A stretch of DNA of 64,000 nt from contig NZ_CP020042.1 in NCBI RefSeq assembly GCF_002028425.1, positions 248,001 through 312,000 on the forward strand, in the 5' to 3' direction. The stretch is from Streptomyces katrae. GTDB lineage: Bacteria > Actinomycetota > Actinomycetes > Streptomycetales > Streptomycetaceae. The translations under genes and the position numbers were made by a program. The notes beneath the pieces are model-generated. The model did no database searches and had not been told where the DNA came from. It saw only the letters and a program-made list of their open reading frames with translations. This document shows, piece after piece, positions 46,157 through 54,840 of the stretch (position 1 is the first letter of the stretch; each line of letters begins with the position of its first letter).

Positions 46157-46897
46157 TCACTTCAGGTGCCGGTGGAAGAACCGGGCCGCGTCGTCTCCCG
46201 CGAACTGAGGCACACCGGTGTGCCCGCCCATGTTGGCGTAGAGGGACTTCTCCTCGGAGCCGAAGGCGTCGAACAGGTCCAGGGCCGCCTGCCGGTCGTT
46301 CCCCTCGTCGTCCCACTGCAGCAGGACGTGCAGGGGAATGGTGACCCGGCGGGCCTCCTCGAACATGGCGCGGGGCACGAAACTGCCGGCGAAGAGCCCG
46401 GCGGCCTTGATGCGCGGCTCGACCACCGCGAGGCGGATGCCGATGGAGATCACTCCGCCCGAGTACCCGACCGGGCCGCCGATCCCGGGCACGGCCAGGA
46501 GGGCGTCGAGGGCGGCCTGCCACTCCGGGACCGCTTGTTCGACGAGCGGGAGGACGAGGGCGTCGATGATCTCCTCGCTGACCGGCTCGCCGGCCTGAAC
46601 GGCCCGGCGCAGGTCGGCGCGGGCCTGTTCGAGGGCGTCCAACCGGGGCCGTTCGCCGCTTCCGGGGAGCTCTATGGTGGCTGCGGCGAAGCCGTCTGCC
46701 ACGGCCTGCCGGGCCCGGCCCACCATCCGGGGGTACATCTTGCGCAGCCCGAGCGGGGGGTGGCCGAGCAGGATCAGCGGCGTCGGCGTGGATGCGGGGG
46801 CGGAGGCGGGCGTCCAGAGGATGCCGGGGATCTCGCCGAGGGTGAACTCGCGCTCGATGACGTCGTCGTCGAGGCGCTGTTCGGAAGTGAAGTGCAT
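46157..46897 (-). CDS. Alpha/beta hydrolase
   Basis: A 246-residue alpha/beta-hydrolase (dienelactone-hydrolase-like, DUF1749-type). Oxyanion region is LILLGHPPLGLRKMYPR, and the nucleophile elbow is GPVGYSGGVISIGIRLA (Ser in G-x-S-x-G). Acid and base likely lie in LQWDDEGNDRQAALDLF and GGHTGVPQFAG. GAAAGGCACGACC precedes the ATG. Substrate unknown. Confidence 0.85.
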   Translation of the reverse strand: MHFTSEQRLDDDVIEREFTLGEIPGILWTPASAPASTPTPLILLGHPPLGLRKMYPRMVGRARQAVADGFAAATIELPGSGERPRLDALEQARADLRRAVQAGEPVSEEIIDALVLPLVEQAVPEWQAALDALLAVPGIGGPVGYSGGVISIGIRLAVVEPRIKAAGLFAGSFVPRAMFEEARRVTIPLHVLLQWDDEGNDRQAALDLFDAFGSEEKSLYANMGGHTGVPQFAGDDAARFFHRHLK

Positions 46898-46977
46898 GGT
46901 CGTGCCTTTCGGGAATGCTCGCGAACGGCGCTCCCGGACGACCTATCGCCCGACCGTGACCCCGGAGGGGAGCACCC

Positions 46978-47040
46978 ATGTCGATACTGCGTTCACGGGT
47001 ACCACCTCCTCGTTCTCTTGCACGGCTTCCGGAAAGGTAG
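46978..47040 (+). CDS. 20-codon ORF with strong ribosome site
   Basis: ATG at 46978 follows GGAGGGGAG at the correct distance and encodes SILRSRVPPPRSLARLPER before a TAG. No gene follows on this strand, so it could be a free peptide, a leader left by a deleted gene, or chance. Confidence 0.3.
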   Translation: MSILRSRVPPPRSLARLPER

Positions 47041-47167
47041 CAGGGGTTCGGCGGCCCGCCAAACGGATTCCGTCACGGCGGTGTTGCCGGCCCGGCACGG
47101 GCTCGGGCGGGTGATCGAAAACGTGGCGTCACCCGCCGTGGCGCCCCCTCCCGCGCGGGGAAGGGGC

Positions 47168-47653
47168 TCAGGACTCCTCGGGCACGGCTCCTGCGGAGGA
47201 CGGGGCCGACGCCCTCCTCCTGCGATATACCACCGCCGCGCACACCGCGAGCAGGAGCACCGCCACGCCGGACACCCCGAGGGCCGTCCGCTCGGCGAAG
47301 AGCCTGCCCAGCACCTCGAGCACGCCGATCCCCGCGGTCGCGTAGATCAGCGCCCAGGCCGCTCCGCCCACGAACAGGGCGGGGAGGTAGCGCGGCAACG
47401 GCATGCGCATGCTGCCCGCGAGGAAGTTGGCGGCGGTCTGGAGCCCGACGGTGAGGAAGGAGGCCGCCACCACGGGCGCGCCCCAGCGGTGGATCGCCCG
47501 CTCGGCACGCTGGAACTTCGCCGAGGAGATCCGGCCGGCGAACCTGCTGCGCCGGGCCCCGGCGCCGGCGAGCCACCCGACGGCGAACGTCCCTCCGGCG
47601 CGGAGCAGGACGATGGCGTACAGGGCTCCGGCCGTGAGCGCGATCCTATCCAC
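47168..47653 (-). CDS. VTT/DedA-like membrane protein, iron-box controlled
   Basis: A 161-residue membrane protein with about 4 helices: a VTT/DedA-like core (AIVLLRAGGTFAVGWLAGAG, RWGAPVVAASFLTVGLQTAAN, FLAGSMRMPLPRYLPALFVG) with the re-entrant pattern of that superfamily, and a C-terminal helix AVLLLAVCAAVVYRRRR. It is shorter than usual DedA proteins (about 200 residues). ATG at 47653. An IdeR/DmdR1-type iron box lies about 76 nt upstream, so it may be made under iron limitation. Confidence 0.75.
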   Translation of the reverse strand: MDRIALTAGALYAIVLLRAGGTFAVGWLAGAGARRSRFAGRISSAKFQRAERAIHRWGAPVVAASFLTVGLQTAANFLAGSMRMPLPRYLPALFVGGAAWALIYATAGIGVLEVLGRLFAERTALGVSGVAVLLLAVCAAVVYRRRRASAPSSAGAVPEES

Positions 47654-47728
47654 GACGCCTCATCCCCGGCTCCCGTTCCGTTCCGTTCGTTCCCTGGGCT
47701 GTCACGCACCTGCGGCCACCCATCTAAG

Positions 47729-47747
47729 GAAGGTAAGCCTAACCGAA
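47729..47747 (-). promoter_or_regulatory. Iron box (IdeR/DmdR1-type operator)
   Basis: On the minus strand TTCGGTTAGGCTTACCTTC matches the iron-box consensus TTAGGTTAGGCTAACCTAA at 15 of 19 positions, keeping the GGTTAGGCT core. It lies 76-94 nt before the start of the VTT-like gene, in the 145-nt gap after the P450 gene. Confidence 0.7.
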
Positions 47748-47798
47748 TGCGGATGCGGAGGTACAGGGCGTCGGTGTGCGGTGCCGCACGGTCCACGC

Positions 47799-48980
47799 CT
47801 ACGCCAGGACGGGGAGCGAGGCCAGGCCGCGGACGAGACGGGTGCTCCGCCACCGCAGCTGATCGGGCGGTACGGCGAGGCGGATGCCGGGGAACCGGGT
47901 GACCACCGCCCGCAGGGCGATCTCGGCCTCGGCCAGGGCCAAGGGGGCGCCGACGCAGCGGTGGATGCCGTGGCCGAACGCGAGATGGGCCGCCGCGTCC
48001 CGGTCCGGGTCGAGGTGGTCGGGCCCCGGGAACCGGGCCGGGTCCCGGTTGGCCGCCCCCAGCGCGACCAGGACCGGGACACCGGCCGGGATCTCGGTAC
48101 CGCCGAGGGTGACGGCCTGCGTGGTGAACCGGAAGGTGGCGGTGCTCACCGGCGAGTCGAAGCGGAGCAGTTCGTCCAGGGCGGCGGGGATCTCGTCCGG
48201 ATGCTCCCGGAGGCGGTCCAGCACGGCCGGGTGCCGGAGCAGTGCCAGCAGGGCGTTGCCGAGGGCATGGGTGGTGGTCTCGTGTCCGGCCACGAGCAGG
48301 AGCACGGCCAGGGAGACCAGTTCCTCCTCGCTCAGGCGGTCCTGCCCGTCCCGGGCCGCGATGAGCCGGTCCAGCAGGGAGCTGCCGGGGGCCAGGCGCC
48401 TGGCGGCGATGAGGTCGGTCATATAGCCGGCCAGTGCGTGCGAGGCCTCGTCGATGGCCTCGGGCTCCCCCGCCGCGAACAGCCCTGCCGACCAGTGCTG
48501 GACGGCGGACCGGTCGGCCCGCGGTACCCCGAGGAGCTCGCAGATCACGCTGACGGGCAGGGGCACCGCCAGACCGGCCACGAAGTCGAACGGTTCTCCT
48601 TCGGGCCACTGCGCCAGCAGTGCGTCGGTGGCCCGGGCGATGAAGGGGCGCAGCTCCCTGACGGCCCCGGTGGTGAAGGCCCCGGTGACCAGCTTGCGCA
48701 GCCGGGTGTGCCCGGGCGGGTCGGTGGCCAGCATGGAGCGGGCCACGGCCGGGTGCAGGCGGCGGCGTGACTCCTTGCCCGCGAAGAAGGCGCCCGTGTC
48801 CTTGGACAGACGGGGGTCGCCGAGGGCTTCGCGGGCCTCCGCGTAGCCGGTGACCAGGTAGGCGGGGTGTCCTGCGGGCCCGGCGGGGACGCACTGCACC
48901 GGGCCGGCGGACCGCGCGGCCGCGTGCGCCGCGTACTCCGCGTAGGGGTCGGGGTGCTGAGGGGACGGGTTCGGGTTCAC
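47799..48980 (-). CDS. Cytochrome P450
   Basis: A 393-residue soluble P450 of the actinobacterial type. I-helix AGHETTTHALGNALL, ExxR in LDELLRFDSPV, and heme motif FGHGIHRCVGAPLALAE with the ligand Cys at 342. The GTG at 48980 overlaps the TGA of the upstream lipoprotein gene (GTGA), so the two are co-translated, an unusual pairing. No ferredoxin gene is adjacent. Substrate unknown. Confidence 0.9.
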   Translation of the reverse strand: MNPNPSPQHPDPYAEYAAHAAARSAGPVQCVPAGPAGHPAYLVTGYAEAREALGDPRLSKDTGAFFAGKESRRRLHPAVARSMLATDPPGHTRLRKLVTGAFTTGAVRELRPFIARATDALLAQWPEGEPFDFVAGLAVPLPVSVICELLGVPRADRSAVQHWSAGLFAAGEPEAIDEASHALAGYMTDLIAARRLAPGSSLLDRLIAARDGQDRLSEEELVSLAVLLLVAGHETTTHALGNALLALLRHPAVLDRLREHPDEIPAALDELLRFDSPVSTATFRFTTQAVTLGGTEIPAGVPVLVALGAANRDPARFPGPDHLDPDRDAAAHLAFGHGIHRCVGAPLALAEAEIALRAVVTRFPGIRLAVPPDQLRWRSTRLVRGLASLPVLA

Positions 48981-49717
48981 AGTCCCTGGCCGCCTGCCCG
49001 GAGCCGTTCGATCTGCCGGAGAACAGGCGCTTCGGCGAGGCGGGTCTGGGGCTGCGACCACAGACCCGACATGTCGACAATGCACGCACCGACCCGGGCC
49101 ACGATGCGGTCGGAGATGTCGTCGGGCTCGCTGGAGCCCTCCTCGTGGACGGTGATCCTGATCCGGATCGCGTCCTCGGGGAACCCGGCGCCGTGCAGGT
49201 CCTCGGTCGCCACGGTCGCCGTGCGGCCGTCGGAGCCGTGCTGCGGGCAGGCCGAGGCGGCTTCGCGCAGCTGCGCGAAGGCCGTCGTGGCACCCGTGCC
49301 CGCGTGGGACGCGAGGAAGTTGACGCTCGGTTCGCCGGGACGCTTCGAGGTGAAGGTCTGCGCGATGGCCGCCTGCGCGCCCTTGTGGCCGATCAGGGCC
49401 CACATGGTGCGGCAGGCGGCCGGGTAGGCGTCGCCGCCGGGCACGAGCCCGAACTCGGACGGATGCACGTCCCGGATCCCGTACGCGGGGTCCGGAACTC
49501 CGGCGTCCTCCCCCGGCCGCAGCACCAACTCCCGCAGCCGCGCGGTATCCGGCACCTCACCGGCCGCCCGCTGCTGCGGCAACCCAGCGGACGGGGAACG
49601 CGACGGATCGGTCCGCACGGCCGCGGGCTGCGCACTCGCGGCTCCCGCGGCGCCACCGGAGCAGGCGGTGAGCAGGAGGCAGCCGGCGGCCGCCGACAGG
49701 ACGGTGAAAGAACGCAT
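48977..49717 (-). CDS. Secreted lipoprotein, Cys-rich domain
   Basis: A 246-residue lipoprotein. The signal peptide ends in the lipobox LLLTAC with the lipid-bearing Cys at residue 19. The mature part has a Ser/Ala/Pro stretch, then a globular region with Cys (AACRTMWAL, ASACPQHGS, GACIVDMSG) and the segment RTATVATEDLHGAGFPEDAI. The function is unknown. ATG at 49717, with a GTG two codons upstream. Its end overlaps the P450 start by 4 nt. Confidence 0.75.
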   Translation of the reverse strand: MRSFTVLSAAAGCLLLTACSGGAAGAASAQPAAVRTDPSRSPSAGLPQQRAAGEVPDTARLRELVLRPGEDAGVPDPAYGIRDVHPSEFGLVPGGDAYPAACRTMWALIGHKGAQAAIAQTFTSKRPGEPSVNFLASHAGTGATTAFAQLREAASACPQHGSDGRTATVATEDLHGAGFPEDAIRIRITVHEEGSSEPDDISDRIVARVGACIVDMSGLWSQPQTRLAEAPVLRQIERLRAGGQGL

Positions 49718-49854
49718 GGACACGTGAGAAGCCCCTGGCGACGAGTGGACCGAGCTGACCGGCTCGCACTGTAGCCGTACCCGGCCCCGGCGCCGTCGGG
49801 GCGGTTGGTCTGGGGTGGGAGTCCAGTGGTGGTCGAGTAGGGCTGTGGCGGGGG

Positions 49855-50508
49855 TCAGTTGTCGGCGAGGGCCAGTTTGATGCCGAAGCCGACGAGTACC
49901 GTGCCGGTGATCGCGTCGATGGCCCGTCGCACCGAGGCCCGGTCGAGCCAGCGGCGGACGAGTTGGGTGCCGAAGATCAGCGCGCTGAACCAGACGAGGC
50001 CTTCCAGGTCGTGGAGGGCCGCCAGGACGACGCCCATCAGGAGGTGCGGGGCCCCGGCGGGGATGAACTGGGGCAGCATCGCCATGTAGAAGACGCCGTT
50101 CTTCGGGTTGAGCAGGCTGGTGCCCAGTCCGCGTGCCCAGGAGCGGGCCCAGGTCTCCTCCGCGGTCGCCGCGCCTCCCGCGTCCGCCGTGGCCTGCGAC
50201 GCGGGCCGGCGGCGCTCCGCGAGGGTGCGGCGGAGCATGCCGATGCCCAGCCAGCCCAGGTATACGGCGCCGGCCACGCGGAGCGCGTCGTAGAGGAGGT
50301 GGGACGCCGTGAGCACGGCCGAGGCGCCGACCGCCGCGGCCATGCCCCAGACGAGCACCCCGCAGAGGATCCCGAGGGCCGTCGCGAAGGCCCGGCGCCG
50401 GCCCTGGGTGATGGCGGAACGCAGCACCAGGGCGGTGTCCAGTCCCGGCATGATGGTCAGCATGCCCGCCACCACGGCGAACGAGGCGAGAGCAGAGGAA
50501 ACGGTCAT
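49855..50508 (-). CDS. LysE-family translocator
   Basis: A 217-residue LysE/RhtB exporter with six helices. Typical stretches: SFAVVAGMLTIMPGLDTALVL, ATALGILCGVLVWGMAAAVG, RVAGAVYLGWLGIGMLRRTL and SLLNPKNGVFYMAMLPQFIP. These export amino acids or related amines. It lies at the downstream end of the minus-strand gene set but is separated by about 96 nt from the preceding MFS gene, so membership in that operon is unclear. Confidence 0.88.
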   Translation of the reverse strand: MTVSSALASFAVVAGMLTIMPGLDTALVLRSAITQGRRRAFATALGILCGVLVWGMAAAVGASAVLTASHLLYDALRVAGAVYLGWLGIGMLRRTLAERRRPASQATADAGGAATAEETWARSWARGLGTSLLNPKNGVFYMAMLPQFIPAGAPHLLMGVVLAALHDLEGLVWFSALIFGTQLVRRWLDRASVRRAIDAITGTVLVGFGIKLALADN

Positions 50509-50604
50509 GCGGCCATCCTGGTGCCGCCTCCCCGATCGCGTCCAGCGCATTGTGCTTCACCGCGCATCGGCGGACTGGTGCCGGGACGGGATGGGAGGTG
50601 GGGA

Positions 50605-51765
50605 TCAGCCGGGGGTGGGGGGCTGCCAGGCGATGCGGGTGGCGCACAGGGTGACCAGGAGGGCCGAGGCGGCGACCGCTGCCATGCCCCAGACGAGGTT
50701 GCCGGCGCTCGCGATGAAGCCAATCAGGGCGGGGCCGGCCAGCAGGCCGGTGGTCCCCATGGCGGCGACCAGGGCGAGGGCGTTCGGGCCCTTGCGTGCC
50801 GCGGCCACGTAGACGCACGGGGTCACGGCGGCCGCCCCGAGGCCGACGCAGGCGAAGCCGGTCAGGGTCGCCGCGATTCCGCCCGCCGGCAGCGCGAGCG
50901 CCAGACCGGTGCCGGCGAGGGCGCTCCCGGCCCGCACGACGCGGCCGTCGCCCCAGCGGCTGCGCAGGCCGTCCGCGAAGAGGCGGGCGCCCACCATGGT
51001 CACGGAGACGACGGCGATGCCCAGTGGCGCGACCTGCTCGGAGGCTCCGGCCACCGTGTCCAGGTAGAGCGCCGACCAGTCGTTCATGGCTCCTTCGGTC
51101 ACGGTCGCGAAGGCCATCGCCGCCCCCATCCACAGGGCGGCGGCCGACACCACCGCCCGGGACGTGCCGGTCTTCTCCCCGGCGCGGCCGGCCTCGTCCG
51201 GCAGCAGCCGGGGCCGGGCCCAGGCCAGTGACAGCAGCAGGAGCAGGCAGGCCAGTGCGAAGTGGGCCGCCAGGTCCGGGGTGAGGGCGGTGACGGCGGA
51301 GGCGAGGAGCGCCGCGCCGAGGCCTCCGCCGCTGAAGGCGGCGTGCAGCCGTGCCATGGCCGTGCGGCCGTGGGTCACTTCCAGGGCGGCTCCCTGCGCG
51401 TTCATGGCGACGTTCAGACAGCCCACCGCGACTCCGTCACAGCACAGGACCACCACGGCGGCCGGGTAGTTCGGGGCCAGCGCCAGGACGGGCAGGAGCA
51501 GCGCCAGGACGGTGGCCGACAGCAGCACGAGGCGGCGGGAGCCCAGTCGTGCCATCAGGGCGGTCACGAGCGGGAAGGAGGCGGCCGCGCTCGCCCCGCA
51601 GGCCATGAGCAGCAGGCCGAGGCGTGCCTCGGACAGGTCCAGACGTGCGGTGAGGGCCGGAAGCCTGGACGCCCAGGTGGCGTACTGGAATCCGAGGAGG
51701 GCGAACACCGCCGCGATGCCGGGCTGGGCGCGGTGGAAGGGGATCGGGTCAGTGGTGGGTGTCAT
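50605..51765 (-). CDS. MFS transporter (YbjJ-like)
   Basis: A 386-residue permease with 12 helices. It begins FHRAQPGIAAVFALLGFQYA TWASRLPAL, close to the YbjJ/inner-membrane MFS group, followed by RLGLLLMACGASAAASFPLV. The start overlaps the end of the GNAT gene by 17 nt. As the last tightly linked member of the gene set it may export a product. ATG at 51765. Confidence 0.85.
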   Translation of the reverse strand: MTPTTDPIPFHRAQPGIAAVFALLGFQYATWASRLPALTARLDLSEARLGLLLMACGASAAASFPLVTALMARLGSRRLVLLSATVLALLLPVLALAPNYPAAVVVLCCDGVAVGCLNVAMNAQGAALEVTHGRTAMARLHAAFSGGGLGAALLASAVTALTPDLAAHFALACLLLLLSLAWARPRLLPDEAGRAGEKTGTSRAVVSAAALWMGAAMAFATVTEGAMNDWSALYLDTVAGASEQVAPLGIAVVSVTMVGARLFADGLRSRWGDGRVVRAGSALAGTGLALALPAGGIAATLTGFACVGLGAAAVTPCVYVAAARKGPNALALVAAMGTTGLLAGPALIGFIASAGNLVWGMAAVAASALLVTLCATRIAWQPPTPG

Positions 51766-52324
51766 GCGGGGCTCTCGGATTCTGCGCACCGTGGGGTCGG
51801 CCCTCCCGGATCGTCTTGGACATGTAGACGGCGTCGCCGCCGTAGTGGGGTGGTGGTGTGACCCCGGGCTGGGGGCGGTAGCCGAGTGCGGCCCAGAAGG
51901 TGTCCATGCCGGAGACGGCGACCAGGGAGATCCGCCGGTATCCCGCTGCCCGCGCGGCGTCCGAGAGGTGGTGCAGGAGGGTCCGGCCGTATCCCTTGCC
52001 GCGGAGGTCCTCGGCGACGGCGATGTCGTGCAGGTGCAGGTTGTCCGAGCGGTGGGCGGTGCGTTCGGGCCGCAGGAGGTCCGGGCAGCGGCCCGGGGGG
52101 TAGGGGAAGGCGAGGAGGTAGCCGGCCAGGCGCAGTTCGTGGTGGAGGGCGAAGCAGGTGGACGGCGAGGCCTCGCCCCTCGCTTCCAGGGCGGCCCTCC
52201 CCTCCGAGAGCCCCCGGGGGCCGTACACGGCGGCCTCCAGTGCCGCGACGGCGTCCCAGTCGGCGGGCGAGATGCCTCGTATCCGGGTGGCGGATCCGGT
52301 CCCGGTGTCCGTGCCGGCGGTCAT
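51749..52324 (-). CDS. GNAT acetyltransferase
   Basis: A 191-residue GNAT protein. Features: ISPADWDAVAALEAAVYGPR, LHDIAVAEDLRGKGYGRTLLH (acetyl-CoA loop), and YRRISLVAVSGMDTFWAALGY. The ATG at 52324 overlaps the DUF6271 stop (ATGA) and its own end overlaps the MFS start. In this setting it may N-acetylate the pathway product or confer self-protection. Substrate unknown. Confidence 0.85.
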   Translation of the reverse strand: MTAGTDTGTGSATRIRGISPADWDAVAALEAAVYGPRGLSEGRAALEARGEASPSTCFALHHELRLAGYLLAFPYPPGRCPDLLRPERTAHRSDNLHLHDIAVAEDLRGKGYGRTLLHHLSDAARAAGYRRISLVAVSGMDTFWAALGYRPQPGVTPPPHYGGDAVYMSKTIREGRPHGAQNPRAPHDTHH

Positions 52325-53664
52325 GGCTGCGCCTTCCCGTGGAGCGGTGTGGTCCGCGCGGCCTGCACCAGGGCCGGCCATGCGTCGATGAGGTGCGCGA
52401 AGTCCTCCATGTCCGCGCGCGCCTCGGCGAGGAGCCGCGGGCCCTGGCGGCGCAGGCGTTCGGCCGTCTGCGCGTAGGCGCCGCCCAGGGTGCGGTAGGA
52501 GCGGGTGAGGGTGTCCAGGCGGTGGACGTTCTCCGTGTCGTCCAGGGCGGTGCTCTCCCGGACGAGTCCGGACACGACGTCCGCGCGGAGCCGGTGGCGG
52601 TCGTCCAGGAGCGAGTCGCCCAGCTGCGCCATGCGTGCGTGGAGGAAGCGGAAGTGGAGCATGGACAGCACGAACTTGGCGTAGCGGGTCTGGTAGGCGG
52701 TGAAGCCCGGGCCGGTCTTGCGTTCGTCGGTGTGGAAGTTGACGATGTGGCGGTTGTGCAGGACGCCGGGCAGGCCGGCGTGGTACAGCAGGTGGAAGAG
52801 GAAGTAGTCGCTGCCGATGGTGTCGGTGGCCGGGGGCAGCGGGACGCGTTCGTGGACCTCGTGCTGGAAGGCGATGTTGCACATGTCGACCCGCATGGGG
52901 TCGACGGGACCGAGGACCGTGTGGTCGTGGGTGAACGGCTCGGTGCCCGCTCCCTTGAACGACTCGTCCACCAGCCGGTCCCGTTCCTGTCCGGACCAGG
53001 CGGCGGGCGCCCACAGGCCGACGACCTCGCGGTGGACGTCGGGGGCACGGAGCTGGAGGTCGGTGAGGTCGACGGAGGGCACCCCCACGAAGGAGCCCCC
53101 GACCATGGCCACCGTCCTGTCGGCGTGCTCCACGGCCTGCGGGCCCTCGGTGACCTTGGTGATCTCTCTGATCTCGGAGACGGAGGCGGTCACGTCGGCC
53201 GCCTTCCGCCCCAGGAAGGCCAGTTCGTGAGTGATGGGGAAGACGGGCTCGCCGTCCAGCTCCTGGTAGCGGCTGTCGGAGTCCCGGCGGTGCACCGAAC
53301 GGCAGCCGAGTGCCGCGGCGATGAGGAAGGCGCGGTTGGTGCAGGCACCGTAGGAGACCGCGGACGGCAGCATGAGGCCGAGCACCCGGTCGGCCGCGCC
53401 GAGACCGGCCCGGTCGATCACCGCGCGCAGGAAGGCCCGTTGCCCGGCTTCGTCCAGGTGGTGGGCGACGACACCCGGTGCGATTCCGGCCGCGCGGACG
53501 GCCCGGGCATGGCGTGCGAACGAAAGCCGGTCGGCGGAGTCGAGGACCAGCAGGTGGACTTCGGCCCCGAAGCGGCGTGCGGCGTGGGCGGCCTCGCGGC
53601 CTACGGCTTCGATGGTGTCGGCGCAGGCCCGGTTCGTGGGGAGGGTCAGGCAGATCTTGTCCAC
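52321..53664 (-). CDS. DUF6271 protein, GT-A-like
   Basis: A 447-residue protein of the DUF6271 family. It begins DKICLTLPTNRACADTIEAV, and has SYGACTNRAFLIAAALGC followed by HRRDSDSRYQ, where Asp128-Ser-Asp130 resembles the metal-binding DxD of GT-A glycosyltransferases. The later part is helical with THELAFLGRK and a long His/Arg-rich segment. GTG at 53664 with AGGAG 8 nt before it. It follows the dioxygenase by 14 nt. A glycosyltransferase role is inferred from the fold hint, not known. Confidence 0.78.
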   Translation of the reverse strand: MDKICLTLPTNRACADTIEAVGREAAHAARRFGAEVHLLVLDSADRLSFARHARAVRAAGIAPGVVAHHLDEAGQRAFLRAVIDRAGLGAADRVLGLMLPSAVSYGACTNRAFLIAAALGCRSVHRRDSDSRYQELDGEPVFPITHELAFLGRKAADVTASVSEIREITKVTEGPQAVEHADRTVAMVGGSFVGVPSVDLTDLQLRAPDVHREVVGLWAPAAWSGQERDRLVDESFKGAGTEPFTHDHTVLGPVDPMRVDMCNIAFQHEVHERVPLPPATDTIGSDYFLFHLLYHAGLPGVLHNRHIVNFHTDERKTGPGFTAYQTRYAKFVLSMLHFRFLHARMAQLGDSLLDDRHRLRADVVSGLVRESTALDDTENVHRLDTLTRSYRTLGGAYAQTAERLRRQGPRLLAEARADMEDFAHLIDAWPALVQAARTTPLHGKAQP

Positions 53665-53678
53665 GTCGTTTCTCCTGT

Positions 53679-54743
53679 TCACCGCGCCGGTGTCCGATCG
53701 TCGTCCCAGGACCTCAGGCCCAGCAGCCTGCTGCCGAGGTCGTCCAGGGCGGCCCGGCCGTAGCGGAGGGATTCGTGCCGGGTGGCGTCGCCGACCAGGG
53801 TCTTGTTCCAGTCGGGGGTGGTGAGCCGGCGCCAGGAGTCGACGCGGGAGGCGCGCAGCCGGGTGTGTTCCTCGAGCGCGGGCATCATGGACAGGTACTG
53901 GACGGCTCTGACGCGGTCGGCGGAGGTGTTGGGTGCGACGCCGTGGGCCAGGTGCCCGTTGAAGATCAGCAGGTCGCCGGCGGCGAGTTCGGGCCGGATC
54001 ACGGGGAACTCGGCGCGGTCGATCGCGGGCCTGACCGGGTCCCGGTCGGCGGGCTGGGCCGCCTGCCACTGGTCGAACCGGCGGAACAGCTCCGGCGCGC
54101 ACTGGAACCCCCCGGTATCCGGGTGCGTGTCGTCCAGCGCGATGATCCCCTGGACCCGCTGGGGCGGCACGCCGAGCGTGGTGTCCACGTCCCAGTGGAG
54201 GTCGATGTCGAAGCCCCGGTCGGCCGGTTCGATGAGGGCGCGGTCGCGGTTCCGCACGTTGGGCGGGTTGAGGTTGAGGCGGTCGAGGGTCACCCACAGC
54301 TCCTCGCAGTCCCAGACGTCGACGAAGGCGTCGTAGACGCGCCGTGTCTGCCGGCTGTCCCAGATGAGCTGGTGGTGGTAGGCCTCCACGAATCCGTAGA
54401 TGTAGAGGTGCCGGTCCAGTTCCGAACGGAACTCGCGCTGCGCGTACCAGTCCTGCGGCCGGGCGGGGTCCAGGCCCTGGAACTCCCAGGCGAACTCCAG
54501 CAGGCGCCGGGCGGCGTCGGCGGATATGGCGTTCCTGACGATCACGTAGCCGTAGGTCTGCCAGGCGGCGAAGTCCTGTGCGGACAGGACGCGCAGGGGG
54601 CGGGTCTTGCGCAGGTCCCGGAGCCGGACCGGCGAGAGGTAGGTCTCGCCGTCCGCGCTGAAGTAGGGGCGGTCCGAGGCCGCGCGGTACAGGTGGCCGG
54701 GACGTTCGCGGGGGACGGTGGGTTCGAGGGTGTCGGGGGTCGG
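53679..54743 (-). CDS. Phytanoyl-CoA dioxygenase-family Fe/2OG enzyme
   Basis: A 354-residue Fe(II)/2-oxoglutarate dioxygenase. The iron ligands are His184 and Asp186 (DLHWDVDTT) and His268 (GHLAHGVAPN), with Arg278 or Arg280 for the oxoglutarate. LLIFNGHLAHG is the standard fold segment. The N-terminus starts with about 45 variable residues before ALRVLS-like core. It likely hydroxylates a pathway intermediate. It precedes DUF6271 by 14 nt. Confidence 0.87.
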   Translation of the reverse strand, partial: PTPDTLEPTVPRERPGHLYRAASDRPYFSADGETYLSPVRLRDLRKTRPLRVLSAQDFAAWQTYGYVIVRNAISADAARRLLEFAWEFQGLDPARPQDWYAQREFRSELDRHLYIYGFVEAYHHQLIWDSRQTRRVYDAFVDVWDCEELWVTLDRLNLNPPNVRNRDRALIEPADRGFDIDLHWDVDTTLGVPPQRVQGIIALDDTHPDTGGFQCAPELFRRFDQWQAAQPADRDPVRPAIDRAEFPVIRPELAAGDLLIFNGHLAHGVAPNTSADRVRAVQYLSMMPALEEHTRLRASRVDSWRRLTTPDWNKTLVGDATRHESLRYGRAALDDLGSRLLGLRSWDDDRTPAR

Positions 54744-54840
54744 CATGCCATGCTCCAGGCTTCGCACGGTCCGGGGCGGGCGGACGGGCCGCTGCCCCGG
54801 GTCTCCCGTGTCGTGGTCGGTCGCTTCTCGCTGGTCCGGC

